DNA of 64,000 nt from Cardiobacteriaceae bacterium TAE3-ERU3. GTDB lineage: Bacteria; Pseudomonadota; Gammaproteobacteria; Cardiobacteriales; Cardiobacteriaceae. Every line of letters begins with the position of its first letter. Position 1 is the stretch's first letter. A program made the translations under genes and the position numbers. The DNA lies in assembly GCA_019218315.1 (NCBI GenBank), contig JAHUUI010000001.1, positions 231,722 through 295,721 on the forward strand, in the 5' to 3' direction. Positions 36,666-45,949 of this stretch are shown piece by piece. The notes under the pieces are model-generated. The model ran no database searches and was not told the DNA's origin. It worked only from the letters and a program-made list of their open reading frames with translations.

Positions 36666-38168
36666 CTAATTAGCCAGCCCTTGTAATGCACCGCTGTTCC
36701 CACCTGCAGCACTGCTGGTTGTTGCAATTGGCTGCACGCCGTATTCATTCAGCCCGCCGCCCATCGCAATATAGATATCGACGAGGTTGTTGAGCATGTT
36801 GAGTTTGGTGCCGAGTAAGCCTTGTGCGCTGCCGTAGCTTTCGCGCTGCGAGTCGAGCAGATCAAGCGCACTCGATACGCCGTTTTCAAAGCGCACATTT
36901 TCCAGACGCAGGCGTTCGGATACGGCGTGATTGCCGCGCTGCTGTGCTTCGTATTGCTCAGCGAGGCTTTGCCGTGCAAACAGCGCATCAGCAACGTCAG
37001 TAAACGCCGATTGCACGGTTTGCTGGTAATCCTCAACCAGTATTTGCTGCTGCAATTCGTTGATTTTCAGGTTCGCCTGGCGACGACCACCATCAAATAT
37101 CGGCAGATTGATTTTTGGCGCAAACGACCACATCAGGTTGCCGCCATCAAACAGATTGCCGAGTTCGGTACTGGCAAATCCGGCGTTACCGGTGAGGGTA
37201 ATCGACGGATAAAATGCCGCACGGGCGGCGGCGATATCGGCATTGGCGGCTTTAAGCTGGTATTCGGCTTCGCGGATATCCGGGCGGTTGGCGAGTACAG
37301 CAGACGGTATATTGGCCGGTGTGCGAATGTCGGCAAATTGTTCATCGAGTGCGGTAGCGGGCGGCAGCTGCATCGCCGATACCGGCTGACCAATCAGCAA
37401 ACTCAAGGCGTTGAGCGCTTGCTTGGCATTGCGCTTTTGTGCGGCATAGTCCGCTTTGGCGGTTTCAATCTGGCTTTCAACCCCACGCAAGGCAATCGCA
37501 GAAATCACGCCGGCGTCATATTGCAGCTTGGCGAGGCGCAGGCTTTCTTCACGCGATTTATAGACTTTTTCCGACAACGCCATCAGCTCTTGTGCGATAC
37601 GCGCTTGATAGTACGTCTTGGCGACAGCCGAGATAATCGACAGTTGCGCGGCATCGTGTGCTTCGCGGGTCGCAAAATAGCGGTTCAGCGCGGCTTCACT
37701 CATCGCTTGTACACGGCCAAAGAAATCGAGTTCATAGCCGGAAATGCCGAGCCCGACCTGATAGTTTTCGCTGATGGTCGAGCGCCCCAGCGGGCTGAGG
37801 TCGCGCGCACTGCGGCTGCGCTGCATACCGCCGTTGCTACCGACTGTCGGCAGCAGGTTGGCGTAGGTGATGCCGTGCTGTGCTTGCACGATCTGCGTGT
37901 TCAATGCCGCTTTGCGCAAGTCGTGGTTGTTTTTCAGTGCCGATTCGATGAATGCCTGCAAGCGCGGATCGCGAAAGTATTCGCGCCAGCCGAGTGCAGC
38001 GGCGGTAACGCCGCTGTCACCCTGCTGCTCGCTGAGCGACGCATCTATCCAGCGTTCGCTGAATGGCACATCCGGCTGCTGGTACGGGGTCATGGTCGAA
38101 CATGCGCCGAGGAAAATCGCCAGCGGCAATACGGCAAGACGCATTGAACGGGGTTTGGTTATGTGCAT
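36666..38168 (-). CDS. outer-membrane efflux lipoprotein (OprM/NodT family)
   Basis: TolC-like outer-membrane channel of a tripartite RND pump. The 500-aa product starts at 38168 (MHITKPRSMRLAVLPLAIFLGACS), a lipoprotein signal with lipobox LGACS, after GGAG. Two OEP repeats follow (SALKNNHDLRKAALNTQIVQAQHGITY and RPDIREAEYQLKAANADIAAAR blocks). Located 1 bp after the RND pump gene. Confidence 0.93.
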   Translation of the reverse strand: MHITKPRSMRLAVLPLAIFLGACSTMTPYQQPDVPFSERWIDASLSEQQGDSGVTAAALGWREYFRDPRLQAFIESALKNNHDLRKAALNTQIVQAQHGITYANLLPTVGSNGGMQRSRSARDLSPLGRSTISENYQVGLGISGYELDFFGRVQAMSEAALNRYFATREAHDAAQLSIISAVAKTYYQARIAQELMALSEKVYKSREESLRLAKLQYDAGVISAIALRGVESQIETAKADYAAQKRNAKQALNALSLLIGQPVSAMQLPPATALDEQFADIRTPANIPSAVLANRPDIREAEYQLKAANADIAAARAAFYPSITLTGNAGFASTELGNLFDGGNLMWSFAPKINLPIFDGGRRQANLKINELQQQILVEDYQQTVQSAFTDVADALFARQSLAEQYEAQQRGNHAVSERLRLENVRFENGVSSALDLLDSQRESYGSAQGLLGTKLNMLNNLVDIYIAMGGGLNEYGVQPIATTSSAAGGNSGALQGLAN

Positions 38169-38169
38169 G

Positions 38170-41100
38170 TTATTTCTCCTCGACGGGCGCAGGTAATTGC
38201 GCTTGATGTGGTTGTTTGCCTTTGAACATCTTACGAACGACAACGTAAAAAATCGGCACCAGAATGATGGACAACAGTGTACCAATCGCCATGCCCGAAA
38301 GCACGCTTGTTCCGATTGCACGCTGGCTCGCCGAGCTTGCGCCGGTTGCGAAGAACAGCGGTATAACGCCCGCGATAAACGCAATCGAGGTCATGATGAT
38401 CGGGCGGAAGCGCAGATGCGCGGCGGTCAGTGCGGCGGCAACACGGCTACGCCCTTCAGCCTGCAAATCCTTGGCAAACTCGATAATCAGAATTGCGTTT
38501 TTCGCCGACAGACCCATCACGGTAATCAGGCCAACCTGAAAATAGATGTCGTTGTCCATACCGCGTAGCCAGTTGCCCAGCACCACGCCGAGGAAGCCCA
38601 GCGGGATAACCAGCAGAACCGCAAACGGTATCGACCAGCTTTCGTACAATGCGGCAAGGCAGAGGAAAATCGCCAGCACCGAGAACGCGTACAGAATTGT
38701 CGATTGCGCACCGGCGCGTTGCTCCTCAAGCGATTTTCCGGTCCATTCCAGCGCAAAGCCCGGCGGCAATTGTGCAGCAAGCTGCTCCATTTCTGCCATC
38801 GCCGCGCCACTGCTCAATCCCGGCGCGGCACTGCCGGACAGTGCCATCGACGGATAACCGTTGTAACGGCTGAGCTGCATCGGGCCATCGACCCACGACA
38901 TCGTCGCCACACTACCCAGCAAGACCAACTGGCCGCTGTTGTTTGGTACCGTCAGAGCCATCACGTCTTCCGGCTGCATCCGCGCTTTGGCATCGGCCTG
39001 CACCACAACGCGCTGCATACGCCCCTGATTGGGGAAGTCGCTAACATAGCTTGAGCCGAGATAGGCGGACAAGGTTTGTGCAATTGCCGCAAGCGAGACA
39101 CCTTGAGTCGCTGCTGCGTCGCGGTCGATGTTGATTTCGAGCTGCGGCGCATCTTCCAGACCACTCGGGCGCACCTGAGTCAGCTTCGGGCTTTGCGACG
39201 CCATACCAAGCAGCATGTTGCGCGCCTGTACCAGCGCTTTGTGATCCTGCCCGTTACGCGCTTCGAGGCGCACGTTAAAGCCGCCCGCGCCGCCGAGTTC
39301 AGGCAAGGCCGGCAGGTTGATGACAAACACCATCGCCTCATGAATACCGCCATACAACATACCGTTCAGGCGTTGCGACAACGAGTCGGCATCTTCACCG
39401 TCAGCCGCGCGCTCGCTCCAGTCTTTCAGGGTAATGAAGGCCAGCCCCATGTTCTGCCCACTGCCGGAAAAGCTGAAGCCTTCGATACTCACCATGTCCG
39501 CGACTTCTTTTTGCGACAGGACAATCTGCTCGGCCTGACGCATCACTTCATCGGTACGCTCAGCGGTTGCACCGGAAGGCAACTGCATACTCAGCACCAA
39601 TGCTCCCTGATCTTCAGAAGGCAGGAAGCCGCCAGGCAATTGCGAGAATACCCACAGGCTGCCTGCCGTCAACGCGGCAAACACCGCCATCATGAAATAG
39701 CTACGGCGAATCAGCTTGGTCAAAAAGCGCTCGTAGCCTTTGGTTGTGCGCTTTACCCCACGGTTAAACAGACCAAAAAAGCCTTTTTTCTCCTCGTGCT
39801 TGGGCGGCTTGAGGAACGTCGCACACAAAGCAGGCGTCAGTGACAGCGCCATGAATGCAGAAAAGCCGATCGCAGCTGCCATGACCAGCGCAAACTGGCG
39901 GTAAATGTTACCGGTCGCACCGGGGAAGAACGCCAACGGCACAAACACTGAAATCAACACCACGGTAATACCGATCACCGCGCCGGAAATCTGCCCCATG
40001 CCTTTCATCGCTGCGTCAAATGGCGACAGCTTTTCTTCCTCCATCAGGCGCTCGACGTTCTCGACCACGACAATCGCGTCATCGACGACGATACCAATGA
40101 CCAGCACCATCGCAAACATCGTCAGTACGTTGATCGACATACCGAGCGGAATCATCAGCGCCACCGCACCAAGCAGGGAAATCGGCACGACAATCGTCGG
40201 GATGATGGTGTAGCGGATGTTCTGCAAGAACAGATACATGACGATAAACACCAGTGCAATCGCCTCGATCAGGGTATGAAATACCTTTTCAATCGAAATA
40301 TCGACGAACTTCGAGCTGTCGTAAGGAATGCTCCAGCCCATGCCGTTCGGGAAATACTTTTCCAGTTCGGCCATTTTCTCGTGAATACCTTCGGCAGCCG
40401 AAACCGCATTACCGCCGGTCGCCAATTGCACGCCAAGGCCCACTGCCGGCTTGCCGTTAACATACGCCGATGTTGCGTATTGCTGGCGCCCCAGCTCAAT
40501 ACGCGCCACGTCGCGCAAACGTACGGTTGCGCCGCCCAACTCACTGCGCAGGACGATATTGCCAAAGCCCTCGGTAGAGGAAATTTGCCCCGGCACGGTC
40601 AAGGAAGCGGTGTATGTCTGATCATTCACAGCCGGCAACTCACCGATACTGCCCGCCGGAATCTGCGTATTCTGGCTTTGGATTGCTTGATTGATGTCGC
40701 CGATATTGAGCCCAAAGCCTCGCATCTTTTCAGGATCAACCCAGATACGCATCGCACGCTCAGAGCCAAACACCTGCACGGTACCAACGCCATCAACGCG
40801 CTGCAATTCCGGCTGGATATTGCGCACCGCGTAATCGCTGACTTCATCAATACTCAGCGGCGAACCTTCTTCCGCATAGAGCATGGTAAAGAGCAAAAAG
40901 TTCGACTGCGACTTGCTCACCGTCACACCGTTGCGGCGCACCACTTCAGGCAGGCGCGGCTCGGCACGTGCGAGGCGGTTCTGCACGTCAACTTGTGCAA
41001 TATTCGAATCAGTACCACTTTTAAACGTCATCGACAGCGAGCCGCTGCCATTGGCATTGGCCGAGGATTCCATGTAATCGAGCCCTTCGATGCCGTTCAT

Positions 41101-41304
41101 CTCACGCTCAATGACGGTCAGCACTGCGTCCTGATGCACCTGCGCAGTTGCGCCGGGATAAAATGTACTCACCGAAATCTTGGTCGCACCAACGCTCGGA
41201 TATTGCTCAACGGGTAACTGCGTCAGCGACACCGCACCGGCAATAATGATAAAAATCGCCACTACCCATGCAAAGATGGGTCGTCTGATAAAAAACTTGG
41301 CCAT
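38170..41304 (-). CDS. RND multidrug efflux pump (AcrB/MexB type, HAE1)
   Basis: Inner-membrane proton-driven pump. The 1044-aa protein starts MAKFFIRRPIFAWVVAIFI and has typical HAE1 features. These include the helix-4 proton relay Asp pair in VLVIGIVVDDAIVVVENVER and the relay Lys region in LITVMGLSAKNAILIIEFAKDL. GGFLPSEDQGALVLSMQLP opens the second porter domain. Length and layout match AcrB/MexB. Between adaptor and outer-membrane genes under the shared promoter. Confidence 0.95.
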   Translation of the reverse strand: MAKFFIRRPIFAWVVAIFIIIAGAVSLTQLPVEQYPSVGATKISVSTFYPGATAQVHQDAVLTVIEREMNGIEGLDYMESSANANGSGSLSMTFKSGTDSNIAQVDVQNRLARAEPRLPEVVRRNGVTVSKSQSNFLLFTMLYAEEGSPLSIDEVSDYAVRNIQPELQRVDGVGTVQVFGSERAMRIWVDPEKMRGFGLNIGDINQAIQSQNTQIPAGSIGELPAVNDQTYTASLTVPGQISSTEGFGNIVLRSELGGATVRLRDVARIELGRQQYATSAYVNGKPAVGLGVQLATGGNAVSAAEGIHEKMAELEKYFPNGMGWSIPYDSSKFVDISIEKVFHTLIEAIALVFIVMYLFLQNIRYTIIPTIVVPISLLGAVALMIPLGMSINVLTMFAMVLVIGIVVDDAIVVVENVERLMEEEKLSPFDAAMKGMGQISGAVIGITVVLISVFVPLAFFPGATGNIYRQFALVMAAAIGFSAFMALSLTPALCATFLKPPKHEEKKGFFGLFNRGVKRTTKGYERFLTKLIRRSYFMMAVFAALTAGSLWVFSQLPGGFLPSEDQGALVLSMQLPSGATAERTDEVMRQAEQIVLSQKEVADMVSIEGFSFSGSGQNMGLAFITLKDWSERAADGEDADSLSQRLNGMLYGGIHEAMVFVINLPALPELGGAGGFNVRLEARNGQDHKALVQARNMLLGMASQSPKLTQVRPSGLEDAPQLEINIDRDAAATQGVSLAAIAQTLSAYLGSSYVSDFPNQGRMQRVVVQADAKARMQPEDVMALTVPNNSGQLVLLGSVATMSWVDGPMQLSRYNGYPSMALSGSAAPGLSSGAAMAEMEQLAAQLPPGFALEWTGKSLEEQRAGAQSTILYAFSVLAIFLCLAALYESWSIPFAVLLVIPLGFLGVVLGNWLRGMDNDIYFQVGLITVMGLSAKNAILIIEFAKDLQAEGRSRVAAALTAAHLRFRPIIMTSIAFIAGVIPLFFATGASSASQRAIGTSVLSGMAIGTLLSIILVPIFYVVVRKMFKGKQPHQAQLPAPVEEK

Positions 41305-41313
41305 AAAACTTCC

Positions 41314-42612
41314 CTATTGTGCGCTGTCAGCAGATGGTTGTGCAGCCTTTGCATCGGCTTTTGCACCCGCTTTTGCATCGGCTTTTGCACCCGCTTTTTC
41401 ATCGGGGGCAGCTTGCCCGCCAGCAGCATTTGCAGCATTGCCCTCGCCCTGCCACGGCACAGGATTGACCTTGGTCGCACCGCGCAATCCCATTTGCCCA
41501 TCGACAATAATCGTATCGCCTGCGTTCAGGCCGCTGGTCACGACCCAGCGATTGCCCTGCGCCTGCTCAATCGAGACCATACGCGGCGCAAAAGTATTGT
41601 CCTCATTAACGACTAACACTGTATTGCCACGATCTCCACGCGTCACTGCCTGCTGCGGCACTAAAAATGCCTGCTCAAGCTGAGCAGTCGGCAATTTCAC
41701 CCGCACATATAACCCCGGCAACAGCAAATCATCAGGATTGGGCACTTCCGCCTGAATCGTAATCTCGCCAGTCGATGGATCGACCGTCTGATCGGAAAAC
41801 AATAACTTGCCCTGCTGCGGATACGGCGTACCATCGTCGAGCAGAATATCGACTGCCAGCTGATCCGGCGCTTGTTGCACGCTGCCATCAGCCAGTGCAC
41901 GCTTGAGCATCATCACCTTGCTCGCCGACTGCGAAATCGTCACATTAAGCGGATTGGTTTGCTGGATACGCGCCAACTCTGTACCTTGTGCAGCTGAGAC
42001 CAGAGAACCCTCTGTCACCAGTGCCTTACCGATGCGCCCATCAATTGGCGCAGTGACATCAGCATAGTCAAGACGAATTTGCGCCTGATGAATCGCGGCT
42101 TGCGCTGCATTAATATTGGCTTGTGCAACCTGCTCTTCCGAACGCGCCTGCTCGTATTGCTGGCGCGAAATCGCCTTGGCTTTGACCAGCGGCGCATAGC
42201 GTTGCACCGTCGAGCGAGCCATATTACGTGATGCGACGGCCTGTGCCTTCTGCGCTTCAGCTGAAGCCAATGCTGCGCGGTACATATCATCGTCTATTTT
42301 ATAAAGCAGATCACCAACCTTAACCTTCGCACCTTCACGGAACACACGCTGCTCGACGATACCATCGACCCGTGCACGCACCACAGCCTCACGAGACGCC
42401 TCGAGGCGACCCGGTAAATTTTCGTACAACGTAATCGCTTGTGGCTCGACTTTAACCACACCAACCTTGGGCGGCGGCATCTGTTGAGCGGCTGGCTGAG
42501 CCGGCTGTGCTTCCTGCCCACCGGCTTCGTTATTCTTTTCATCATTGCAACCCGCCAGCAGCACAATGGCTAACAGTGCACCCAGCGCATTACCTACCCA
42601 TTTCCGATTCAT
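41314..42612 (-). CDS. RND periplasmic adaptor lipoprotein (AcrA/MexA type)
   Basis: The 432-aa membrane-fusion protein has a lipoprotein signal (GALLAIVLLAGCNDEKN). Lipoyl halves and an alpha-hairpin follow (PGRLEASREAVVRARVDGIVEQ, split; QAQIRLDYADVTAPIDGRIGK), then beta-barrel segments. The last 25 or so residues are an unusual Lys/Ala/Gly/Asp repeat tail (KAGAKADAKAGAKADAKAA). First gene of the efflux operon, divergent from the TetR gene. Confidence 0.94.
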   Translation of the reverse strand: MNRKWVGNALGALLAIVLLAGCNDEKNNEAGGQEAQPAQPAAQQMPPPKVGVVKVEPQAITLYENLPGRLEASREAVVRARVDGIVEQRVFREGAKVKVGDLLYKIDDDMYRAALASAEAQKAQAVASRNMARSTVQRYAPLVKAKAISRQQYEQARSEEQVAQANINAAQAAIHQAQIRLDYADVTAPIDGRIGKALVTEGSLVSAAQGTELARIQQTNPLNVTISQSASKVMMLKRALADGSVQQAPDQLAVDILLDDGTPYPQQGKLLFSDQTVDPSTGEITIQAEVPNPDDLLLPGLYVRVKLPTAQLEQAFLVPQQAVTRGDRGNTVLVVNEDNTFAPRMVSIEQAQGNRWVVTSGLNAGDTIIVDGQMGLRGATKVNPVPWQGEGNAANAAGGQAAPDEKAGAKADAKAGAKADAKAAQPSADSAQ

Positions 42613-42745
42613 AACAACTCCATTTCTATCGGTATCTCAGCATGAACAAAAGATTACCCAATCAAAACCAAAAAGCAACATAATCAGCAACATATGCACC
42701 GCAATGCAGGCACAGACAAGCCACCAACCATAATTGAATGTCGCT

Positions 42746-42793
42746 ATTATACATACATTCATGGATGTATGTTGCATTTTATTTTGTTATACT
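42746..42793. promoter_or_regulatory. efflux operon and TetR divergent promoter with AcrR-type operator
   Basis: A near-perfect palindrome, ACATACATTCA/TGGATGTATGT (42751-42772, 10 of 11 pairs), closely resembles the E. coli acrAB operator recognised by AcrR. It lies immediately upstream of and touching a minus-strand -10 box TATAAT (42746-42751) of the efflux operon. On the plus strand, TATACT (42788-42793) could be the -10 of the TetR gene, with its -35 inside the palindrome. A bound repressor would block both. The rest of the 306-bp gap shows nothing else clear. Confidence 0.85.
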
Positions 42794-42918
42794 AGCCGCC
42801 GAAAGGTCAGCACAGCTGTAAGATAAGGTACTTAAAATATCGCTTTCAGCTCTGACCTATCCTGAATAAAACACCATCGCAGCACTGCACAAAAGTTGCC
42901 ATCTTCAAGGAGAACACT

Positions 42919-43533
42919 ATGCGCCGAACCAAAGCCGAAGCCGAGCAAACCCGTCAGGATCTCCTCGAAGCAGCACTCAAGCTTTTTGACGAACAAGGCT
43001 ACGAAAAAACCACCCTTGCCGACATTGCAAAAGCTGCAGGTGTGACACGCGGCGCGTTCTACTGGCATTTTAAAAACAAAAGCGAACTATTTAACGAACT
43101 CTCGGAAAGGCACATCGCCAACTTCCGTGAGCAATTAAATACCATCGTCAATCAAGTCAACACATGGGATCATCTCGCCGAAATTCTCATCAATTTCCTT
43201 ACTGAACTACAAACCAGCCCAGATAAGAGCCGATTCAGTCGTATTGTGCAAAGTGAGCCGCTACACCCCGATATTCAGGCTATTTTCGTCAACTATCGCG
43301 ACATGTGGACGAATGCTATTGCTGTTGCCATCAAAAACAGCAGCGAACGCGGTGAAATTCAGGTAGATATTGACCCACAATGGGCACAAATCCACCTCGG
43401 CGTTACCCTAAGCGGCATCATCGACCACCTAATGTGCCCTAAAAGACCCGGCGCTCCCGTGCTCAATACCTACATACCAAGCATTATTCACAGCACCATC
43501 GCCATGATCCGCGATGGACGGCAAGTGCAATAA
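42919..43533 (+). CDS. TetR-family repressor, AcrR/TtgR type
   Basis: The 204-aa protein has an N-terminal HTH (TLADIAKAAGVTRGAFYWHFKNKSELF, split) preceded by RRTKAEAEQTRQDLLEAALKL, the usual AcrR start, and a C-terminal ligand-binding domain. It is divergent from the RND operon and flanked by an AcrR-like operator, so it very probably represses the pump and itself, with release by toxic compounds. Preceded by AAGGAGAA. Confidence 0.92.
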   Translation: MRRTKAEAEQTRQDLLEAALKLFDEQGYEKTTLADIAKAAGVTRGAFYWHFKNKSELFNELSERHIANFREQLNTIVNQVNTWDHLAEILINFLTELQTSPDKSRFSRIVQSEPLHPDIQAIFVNYRDMWTNAIAVAIKNSSERGEIQVDIDPQWAQIHLGVTLSGIIDHLMCPKRPGAPVLNTYIPSIIHSTIAMIRDGRQVQ

Positions 43534-43572
43534 TTGATCGCTAAACCTGCTGCTTAAGGGTTTAGCGATCAA
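43534..43572 (+). terminator. long hairpin after TetR gene
   Basis: A perfect 14-bp stem, TTGATCGCTAAACC / GGTTTAGCGATCAA, with an 11-nt loop begins right after the stop. It has no T-tract; probable transcript-end structure. Confidence 0.6.
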
Positions 43573-43853
43573 TGGCGAAATAAATCGTCAAAGTTAAAAT
43601 TTACATTTGTATTCATCTCGTTATATTCCGTTTTATTAGGTATCACAGCTGGCACGCTGCGAAGACCCAACACACAAATCATAATAACTAACTCTTGCCT
43701 CTGACTCGTATCCCCATCGGCATCCAGCAACATCTTCACCTTATTACTCAATACCTTGATTAATAATATGGTGCGATATTTGCAACTATTAATCCATGGT
43801 GATAATCTTCATATAAAGTTATTATAAGTTAATAATTAACATCAGGAGTCACT
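43573..43853. other. AT-rich intergenic region, mostly unexplained
   Basis: The 281 bp before the DUF485 gene contain only a doubtful minus-strand 60-codon ORF (start TTG at 43751, stop in the hairpin region). Its ending NVNFNFDDLFRH and weak AAGG site give no family match that I recognise. A possible weak plus-strand promoter (TTGCAA near 43778, GATAAT near 43799) could serve the acetate permease genes; an AGGAG ribosome-binding site precedes the ATG at 43854. Confidence 0.3.
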
Positions 43854-44171
43854 ATGGAAAGCACACAAGCTGAACGTATCCTCGCCAACCCGACTTTCCA
43901 GCGCATGGCGCGCAAAAAAGCCACTCTGGGTTGGACGTTTACCGCACTCATGCTCATCGTTTATTTTTCTTATATCGGCTATATCGGCATCAGCCCTGAG
44001 ACATTTGCGGCATCAGTTAGCCCCGGTAGCATCACAACATGGGGTATTTATGCCGGTTTGTTTGTCATTTTCTTCGCCATTGCCATCACCGGCATATATG
44101 TATACAAGGCCAACGGCGAGTTCGACCGCCTGACCCGCGAAGCCATCCGCGAAACGGAGGATTTATCATGA
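43854..44171 (+). CDS. DUF485 membrane protein (YjcH-like)
   Basis: The 105-aa protein has two membrane helices ([42 protein letters not shown]) and the DUF485 pattern [16 protein letters not shown] and [12 protein letters not shown]. It is the usual partner encoded before ActP in acs-yjcH-actP operons. Its stop overlaps the actP start (ATGA). Confidence 0.92.
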   Translation: MESTQAERILANPTFQRMARKKATLGWTFTALMLIVYFSYIGYIGISPETFAASVSPGSITTWGIYAGLFVIFFAIAITGIYVYKANGEFDRLTREAIRETEDLS

Positions 44172-45844
44172 GCAAACTGTTACTCACCATCGCAGCCACA
44201 TTCGCTGCCAATGCAGCATTAGCTGATGCCATCACTGGCGAAGTCAAAAAGCAGCCGCTAAACGTTGCGGCAATTGTGATGTTTTTCTTGTTCGTCGCCG
44301 CTACGCTGTACATCACTTATTGGGCATCAAAAAAGAACCAGACAGCCAGTGACTTCTATACCGCAGGTGGAGGTATTTCCGGCTTTAAAAATGGCTTGGC
44401 CATCGCTGGCGACTATATGTCTGCAGCATCATTTCTCGGCATTTCTGCACTGGTATTCACCTCTGGCTACGACGGCTTGATCTACTCAACCGGCTTCCTT
44501 GTCGGCTGGCCAATTGTCTTGTTCCTGATCGCCGAACGCCTCCGTAACCTTGGGCAATATACCTTCGCTGACGTTGCCTCCTACCGCTTTTCGCAAACAC
44601 CAGTACGCATTTTTGCTGCATCCGGTACGCTAATTGTGGTGCTGCTCTACCTCATTGCGCAGATCGTCGGTGCAGGTAAGCTGATCCAGCTTCTGTTTGG
44701 TATGCAATACCTTTGGGCAGTTGCCATCGTCGGTACGCTGATGGTGCTCTATGTATTGTTTGGTGGCATGCTCGCAACCACTTGGGTACAAATGATCAAA
44801 GCCGTATTGCTGCTTTCTGGCGCAACATTCATGGCGATTATGGTCATGTACATGGTCGGCTTCAGCCCGGAAGAGATGTTCCGTCAGGCAACTGAAATCC
44901 ACGACAAAGGCACAGCCATCATGGCACCAGGCGGGCTCGTATCCAACCCGATTGATGCCATATCGCTTGGGCTTGCCCTAATGCTCGGCACCGCCGGCTT
45001 ACCGCACATCCTAATGCGCTTTTTCACTGTGCCAGATGCAAAAGAAGCGCGTAAGTCCGTCTTCGTTGCCACCGGCTTTATCGGCTACTTCTACATCCTG
45101 ACGTTCATCATTGGCTTCGGCGCGATCATGCTCGTCACCAAAGATAACCCACACTTTTTCACCCCGGTTATTTCTGGTGAAACCACTGTTTATGAAATGA
45201 TCGGCGGCAACAATATGGCGGCAATCCACCTTTCTGAAGCAGTCGGCGGCAACTTGTTCCTCGGCTTTATTTCAGCCGTGGCTTTCGCCACCATCCTCGC
45301 CGTGGTCGCGGGTTTGACGCTCTCTGGTGCATCAGCCGTCAGTCACGATCTCTATGCCTCCGTCATTAAAAAAGGCAAGGCTACGCAAAAAGAAGAGCTG
45401 CGCGTTTCACGCATCACCGTACTTTTCCTCGGTGTAATCGCCATCATTCTTGGTATCGCCTTTGAAAAGCAAAATATCGCCTTCATGGTTGGCTTGGCAT
45501 TCGCCGTTGCCGCATCAGCAAACTTCCCGATTCTGTTCCTCTCTATGTTCTGGAAAGGACTGACAACACGCGGGGCCGTGGTCGGTGGTTTCGCGGGTTT
45601 GATTACAGCAGCAGTACTGATCGTGCTCGGCCCGACTGTATGGGTTGCGGTTATGCATCACGACGCTGCTATCTTCCCATATAAAAACCCGGCGCTGTTC
45701 TCAATCCCGACCGCATTCATTGTTGCTTGGATTGTCTCGATCAGCGATAAATCTGCCCGTGCTGAAATTGACCGAGCCGCCTTCGAAGCGCAATACGTGC
45801 GCTCAATGACTGGCCTTGGCGCAAGCAAAGCCAGCGATCACTAA
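44168..45844 (+). CDS. actP: cation/acetate symporter ActP
   Basis: Sodium:solute symporter family permease for acetate and related short acids. The product is 558 aa from the ATG at 44168 ([19 protein letters not shown], hydrophobic leader). It has [31 protein letters not shown] (split), the characteristic SSS segment, and [22 protein letters not shown]. Coupled to the DUF485 gene. No acs gene is adjacent. Confidence 0.94.
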   Translation: MSKLLLTIAATFAANAALADAITGEVKKQPLNVAAIVMFFLFVAATLYITYWASKKNQTASDFYTAGGGISGFKNGLAIAGDYMSAASFLGISALVFTSGYDGLIYSTGFLVGWPIVLFLIAERLRNLGQYTFADVASYRFSQTPVRIFAASGTLIVVLLYLIAQIVGAGKLIQLLFGMQYLWAVAIVGTLMVLYVLFGGMLATTWVQMIKAVLLLSGATFMAIMVMYMVGFSPEEMFRQATEIHDKGTAIMAPGGLVSNPIDAISLGLALMLGTAGLPHILMRFFTVPDAKEARKSVFVATGFIGYFYILTFIIGFGAIMLVTKDNPHFFTPVISGETTVYEMIGGNNMAAIHLSEAVGGNLFLGFISAVAFATILAVVAGLTLSGASAVSHDLYASVIKKGKATQKEELRVSRITVLFLGVIAIILGIAFEKQNIAFMVGLAFAVAASANFPILFLSMFWKGLTTRGAVVGGFAGLITAAVLIVLGPTVWVAVMHHDAAIFPYKNPALFSIPTAFIVAWIVSISDKSARAEIDRAAFEAQYVRSMTGLGASKASDH

Positions 45845-45866
45845 CTTTTAATAACGTCCTAATGAG

Positions 45867-45894
45867 AAGCCTGCCATGCGCAGGCTTTTCTTTT
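45867..45894 (+). terminator. intrinsic terminator after actP
   Basis: AAGCCTGC / GCAGGCTT hairpin with a 5-nt loop followed by TTTTCTTTT. Confidence 0.9.
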
Positions 45895-45949
45895 GCATGA
45901 TGATCATTTCTTTTACAATGAAAAGCATTTATTGCATGAAGGACAACAC

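Noticed and set aside
36822-38147. Long plus-strand ORF (441 codons) opposite the outer-membrane efflux gene
   Set aside because: It is the antisense shadow of a clearly recognisable OprM-type gene; no family features.
40276-41217. Plus-strand ORF of 313 codons opposite the RND pump gene
   Set aside because: Antisense shadow of a well-conserved AcrB-type coding sequence; its composition follows from the pump's codons.
43569-43751. Minus-strand 60-codon ORF after the TetR gene
   Set aside because: TTG start, weak ribosome-binding site, no recognised family, and it ends inside a terminator-like hairpin. Mentioned only as part of the intergenic region.
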